DNA from: Phoronis australis
Lineage: Eukaryota > Phoronida > Phoronidae
DNA length: 64,000 nt
Assembly: GCA_002633005.1 (NCBI GenBank)
Contig: NMRA01000694.1
Location: 46,935-110,934 of the forward strand
Direction of reading: 5' to 3'
The notes under the pieces are model-generated. The model ran no database searches and had not been told where the DNA came from. It saw only the letters and a list, made by a program, of their open reading frames with translations. Position numbers and translations under genes: made by a program. Below, one piece after another: positions 60,429 through 64,000 of this stretch. Position 1 is the first letter of the stretch; the number at the start of each line of letters is the position of its first letter.

Positions 60429-60746
60429 GTGGAGAAAAACTACATATTCCATTGTACTAACCCTAGCTGGGAACATGGTCGTGAGGTACATATTGAGTAT
60501 CAGCCTCCAAACTGTGACTGAGATAGTGAATGTTATTGTTGCAAGAAAGTTCTTGTCAGTCTATTCTTGTTTGAGATTTTGTGGGAATGCATATGCTATC
60601 CACATATACGTCAATGCCCAATAGCAGTAAATGGAATATACATGCCACGCAAATGGTTTGAAGTCATGACCCCAGCTGGCACAGAGGCTGCGGTCAGGCA
60701 GTGGATTGAAATATTTGATGATCCACAACGGCCAAAGCTTTCGTGA
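60429..60746 (+). pseudogene. Frame with FHCTNPSWEHGREVHIEY, one stop (copy 2)
   Basis: Same frame as 58,531-58,848, but with TAC where copy 1 has TAA. The only internal stop is the TGA at 60,519, shared by both copies. After it, 75 codons stay open (ECYCCKKVLVSLFLF, PRKWFEVMTPAGTEAAVRQW). Cys-rich flanks surround the TGA. It lies just downstream of the THAP exon. Function unknown. Confidence 0.4.
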
Positions 60747-60852
60747 TTTTGGATCGGACAAGGCAAAAACGAGTATCATTTATCAGAAATAAGATCCAGT
60801 TAACGTCACAATAATTTGATATAATCGTTCCTGACAAACGCACTCATCATTC

Positions 60853-62979
60853 CAGGCCAGTAGCCAGGATTATACGAGGGGGGGGGTTCGAATTTCTAAA
60901 AGGTTGAACCTTTTGATGGCATTTCGCTAGCGTCGACCCACTCTACTTTTATGGTTAGCGCCCTTCAGAAGCTGACAATGAGCGACGCAATAAGTTTTCA
61001 AAGCTTTATTGTCAAGAACATTAATAGTTGAACAAAAACTTGATACACTTAATTCAATGTACATGTAAGTTCCACTTTAAGTACGCTCATCGAAGCGAGA
61101 AGATACACATCAGGTTAGTACGCTACCAAATTTCATCTTCCTGGGATTTATTTGCTCAAAACGCTAGACAACTCTGTCAATTTCTATCTCTTTGTTGTAA
61201 TGAACATGCATCAGCGCCAGAGATGACATTCTATCACCACTCATACTTGCTCGCATGAACGTGTTGAGTCTGCGTAATGTGCTAGCGGATCTCTCGCATT
61301 CACACGACATCACCGGTAGTGTAGCCAAAATTTTTAGCAGTACATAGACGTTCGGATACAAAATTTGATCACAGTCTTTAATAGTCTGGGCACATGTCGA
61401 GGGCGCATTCTGCTGGGATTTCCACTTGTCCCCGAGATGAGACGGAATCAATCCTAGAAGTGAGGATGCCGTAACGGTTGTTCGAGAAAAACGGGCCCTA
61501 AATTTGGATGCAATGTGATCCAGAAACAGTATCACCACTGTTCTCAAATAGTACTGCTTGACACTGGAATTTGGTGGATTTGCTCGATGTGTTTGGCGAA
61601 GAGCTTGTCGCGGCATGCTGGGTTTCACACCAACATCTCGAGCCATGGCAACGGCTTGGTGGTAAATGTCATCGAAGACTTCATCCACAGTCTCGCGATG
61701 TTCCTGGTTCAGGTTTTGAATCTCATTCACCATTCCGTAAGCTTGCACAATATCAACTGTTGTGCTCTGCAATTTGATTGCAATGCCTTCTAGATGAGAA
61801 AGTAAGTTATATACTATGCAGAATGTCACTATAAAATCAAAGGAAGTGATACCAGCTAGCAACCCAGTCTTGCTTTGGATTTGTACTTCCCTGTCCAGCC
61901 TGAGGTCACGTCGGTGCTGTACTCGTGCTTGTCTTGGTCATATGCTATAACGCCTAGTGAAATTACAATACACCGGTACGACTGAAAAAACCTTGAGTAA
62001 GCAACGTGACGTGCTGCCCAGCGGGTGCGGCAAACATCAATGAGGGGCTTTTTTAGCGATTCGGGGTCTTTCTTTTTATGTACTTCATTCAGGAGGTGTT
62101 CTCTCTTTGGACTGCTCATAAAAAAGTAAACAACGCATTTTACTTTATCTAAAGTATTTCTGATTTCCTGTATCGAACATGAACAGGCTATTACTAAGTT
62201 TAGACAATGACCACAGCAATGTGTGTATAAGGCTAAAGGAGAGTGTTCACGCAGGATTGCCTGGACGCCAACGTTGTCACTACTCGTATTTGCTGCGCCA
62301 TCATATCCCTGTCTTCTGCAGTTGGCAGTGTCGATCCCGAGCCTATCTAAGGTGCCCATTATGCATTCCGCTACGTGTTTGCCAGTTATCCGCGCAAGAC
62401 TACAGATTTCCAACAACTTTCTCTCGAAAGTTGTCATCGACGTCTACAAATCGTATACACAAGGGCATGAGTTCTTCATTGTTGGATGAAACCTCATCAG
62501 CCATAACGGAATAAAATTTGGCATCTTTTATTTCCTTTACAATATCGGCTTCTATGATGTGTTTTCCAATGATCTCGATAATTTCATTCTGTATTTGAGG
62601 CGAAGTGTACATGGCGTTCTTTATTTTTGGGTGCTGTAATCTTTAGAGTTTTATCATAGGTACTCAACAGTTTCAAAAGAGCAAGAAAAGTTTGTGGGTT
62701 ACTGTTATCTTCTGTCAAACTTTCAGAATCTCCTCTCAGTGCAATACACTGGCGACTGCAATAAAGAATCGCTTTAGCTATTGCCTGGAGATTATGCCTG
62801 TTTTCCTTTATTTGTTCTTTGACCTAACTGTGTAATTCAGCATCAACACCTTTCTGCGGATTTTCCATCATGCTAACAAATGTATTAGCATCATGTAATG
62901 CCTCCATGTGATATCTTTTTTGAAATGCTCAGACAGTACTTTCGTTTTATGATGCCATTGCATGAATGGCGTGTTCACT
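60853..62979 (-). mobile_element. hAT transposon, 3' end and transposase, truncated
   Basis: The left end CAGGCCAGTAGCCAGGATTA is followed by a G run, TTCGAA, and a decayed hAT transposase on the minus strand. The other terminus is absent. At about 62,980 the sequence switches abruptly to the repeat shared with 37,163. The element therefore lost its 5' end, by insertion, deletion or misjoin. Confidence 0.65.
61164..62960 (-). pseudogene. hAT-family transposase (DUF4371 / hAT dimerisation), multiply broken
   Basis: Reading leftwards: HHKTKVLSEHF at about 62,950, then IKENRHNLQAIAKAI and YCSRQCIALRGD, preceded by an in-frame TAG. Next come FYSVMADEVSSNNEELM (62,612-62,400), NCRRQGYDGAANTS with THCCGHCLNLV (62,437-61,856), and finally the dimerisation region with MSCECERSASTLRRL near 61,290. 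That order is the ZMYM1-like group of hAT transposases. Frame changes occur near 62,620, 62,430 and 61,860, plus the TAG, so it is inactive. D-E-S-S and the CxxH-containing region remain readable, indicating recent decay. Confidence 0.85.
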
Positions 62980-62982
62980 AGG

Positions 62983-63815
62983 GGGGGTGTATAAAGAGAA
63001 GAATGAAAGTTCGCTAACTTGAACCACAAATTTCACATCTAGTGCCAGTTTAGTTGCAATAGCTGGCTACGGGCATAGAATACATGGTTTACAGAACATC
63101 GACCTCGAGAAATATCGGAACAGGAAAACGTCAATTCTGGGTTATATCAGTCCCGGGACGTCGGGTCTTTTATAACCGCTGGGAATCTGAGTTCATTTTC
63201 AAATAAACCAGAGCCAAGCTGGTATACTCTTTCATTTAGGACTGTCGCTGCTCTTTGAAGTGGTGCGCACGCGTGAGTTCTCGCACTTGAATTGCTGGAG
63301 TAGGCCTACACTTTACGTTGGCAGCAACGTGTGAAAGACAAATCATATTTCGCGCACGTAGCCCCAGAAGCAAGTAAAGGGTTTGAGAATTTCTTGGCAA
63401 CTGAAAGTAAAGACGTGACCGTCGTTTGGCGATTAATAAGGTTGTCATTTTCACTTTAGCTGTCTTAATACGATAAAAAGGAGAGGCACATCTCAGTCTA
63501 AGTCACGATTGTCTGCCGGGACTGGTTGCGCGCTAACAGTACCGCAGCGCGATATCAGGGATATTGTCGTGGATATTTGGTACATGTAATAAGGACAATT
63601 CTTATGTGAAAAATAAACATTTTTGTCCACCACAAAGTTTGGTATGTTGATCGCTTAAGAATTAGTAGAAACACAGTTGTTTTGTGAAGTTTTATCACGT
63701 GTTAAGCAGTGGCCCGATACTTTATTCGGCGAATCCAGGAATTTACAAAAGTGGCCGAAAGTGTTAGCCAATGAAACGCGTCAAAGATCGATTCTGCATA
63801 TCCCATGTTCACGCT
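62983..63815. repeat. Repeat shared with 37,163-37,980
   Basis: Same orientation as the copy inside the hAT-like element at 36,169-38,260, but here outside its CAGGGCTCGAC ends. It abuts the truncated hAT transposase on the left and a short segment matching 24,412-24,460 inverted on the right. Confidence 0.85.
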
Positions 63816-64000
63816 CGCTGGTTCCCTGCGTGCCGCTAGGTGGGGCGGTAGCTGCGCCAGCATGCAGGTATCACTTAATTTTCCTCAGTAATTTTTTTTA
63901 CACCGGCGTTTCTGATTGGCTAGTCGAATTCTCAACAGGCAGCGCTTTACGCAAACAAACTGGCATGACTGATGGACTGAAGTGAGTGGTCTGCTTAAAA
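63811..64000. other. Window edge with CTCF-like box
   Basis: 63,811-63,857 is the inverted match of 24,412-24,460 and contains CCGCTAGGTGGGGC (63,833-63,846). The remaining 140 bases show no feature I can name. Confidence 0.5.

Larger units (their letters stand above)
58998..60890. repeat. Direct duplication, copy 2
   Basis: Partner of 57,132-58,996. At 60,853 the copy enters a hAT-like end (CAGGCCAGTAGCCAGGATTA), which copy 1 also contains up to the N. Beyond 60,890 only copy 2 continues. Confidence 0.9.

Noticed and set aside
60519-60521. Selenocysteine codon
   Set aside because: No supporting homologue or SECIS element is visible, and copy differences around it are mostly amino-acid changing, so decay is simpler.

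Overview
This is an AT-rich eukaryotic genomic window. Intron-like splice signals, a Pol III (tRNA-derived) SINE pair, hAT-type transposons, a THAP-domain exon, an LTR element with a tRNA-Leu primer site and CTCF-like motifs point to a bilaterian animal, most plausibly a marine invertebrate. I cannot name the species from sequence alone. Two long N runs (36,565-37,162 and 52,928-53,302) and two single-N joins (42,033 and 58,997) show a draft assembly of a probably heterozygous genome.

The window is dominated by repeats. 1-1,560 holds the end of a dispersed transposon-like repeat and a tandem satellite of about 68 bp period. 4,358-10,480 and 13,600-20,480 form a direct segmental duplication about 9.3-10 kb apart. 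It carries the last two exons of an unrecognised minus-strand gene, whose upstream exons lie between the copies at 12,942-13,600. The right-hand exon copy is broken and carries two MITEs. 11,087-12,350 is a separate element with a 430 bp tandem repeat and an A-rich microsatellite. 20,780-23,400 is degenerate tandem repeats, followed by a perfect 50 bp palindrome at 23,882.

24,675-28,919 is a nearly complete LTR retrotransposon read on the minus strand. LTRs, primer binding site and polypurine tract are all visible, and there is one long gag with zinc knuckles but no recognisable pol. 33,533-34,905 is a decayed element with Harbinger-like ends. 36,169-38,260 is a hAT-like element with exact 5 bp target duplications. 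41,440-45,675, 6,290-7,760 and 16,130-17,110 are three arrays of one repeat, about 146 bp long and grouped as an about 440 bp trimer. Every monomer is marked by CCACTAGGTGGC-like sequence, close to the CTCF consensus.

45,690-51,960 holds copies of an element with AATAAGCGCCC ends, including a three-level nest of insertions. 53,318-53,930 and 61,164-62,960 are broken transposase genes. 57,132-60,890 is a direct duplication joined by one N and carries a THAP-domain exon, intact in the second copy and broken in the first. No complete host gene can be defended. The best host-gene candidate is the minus-strand model ending at 8,091.
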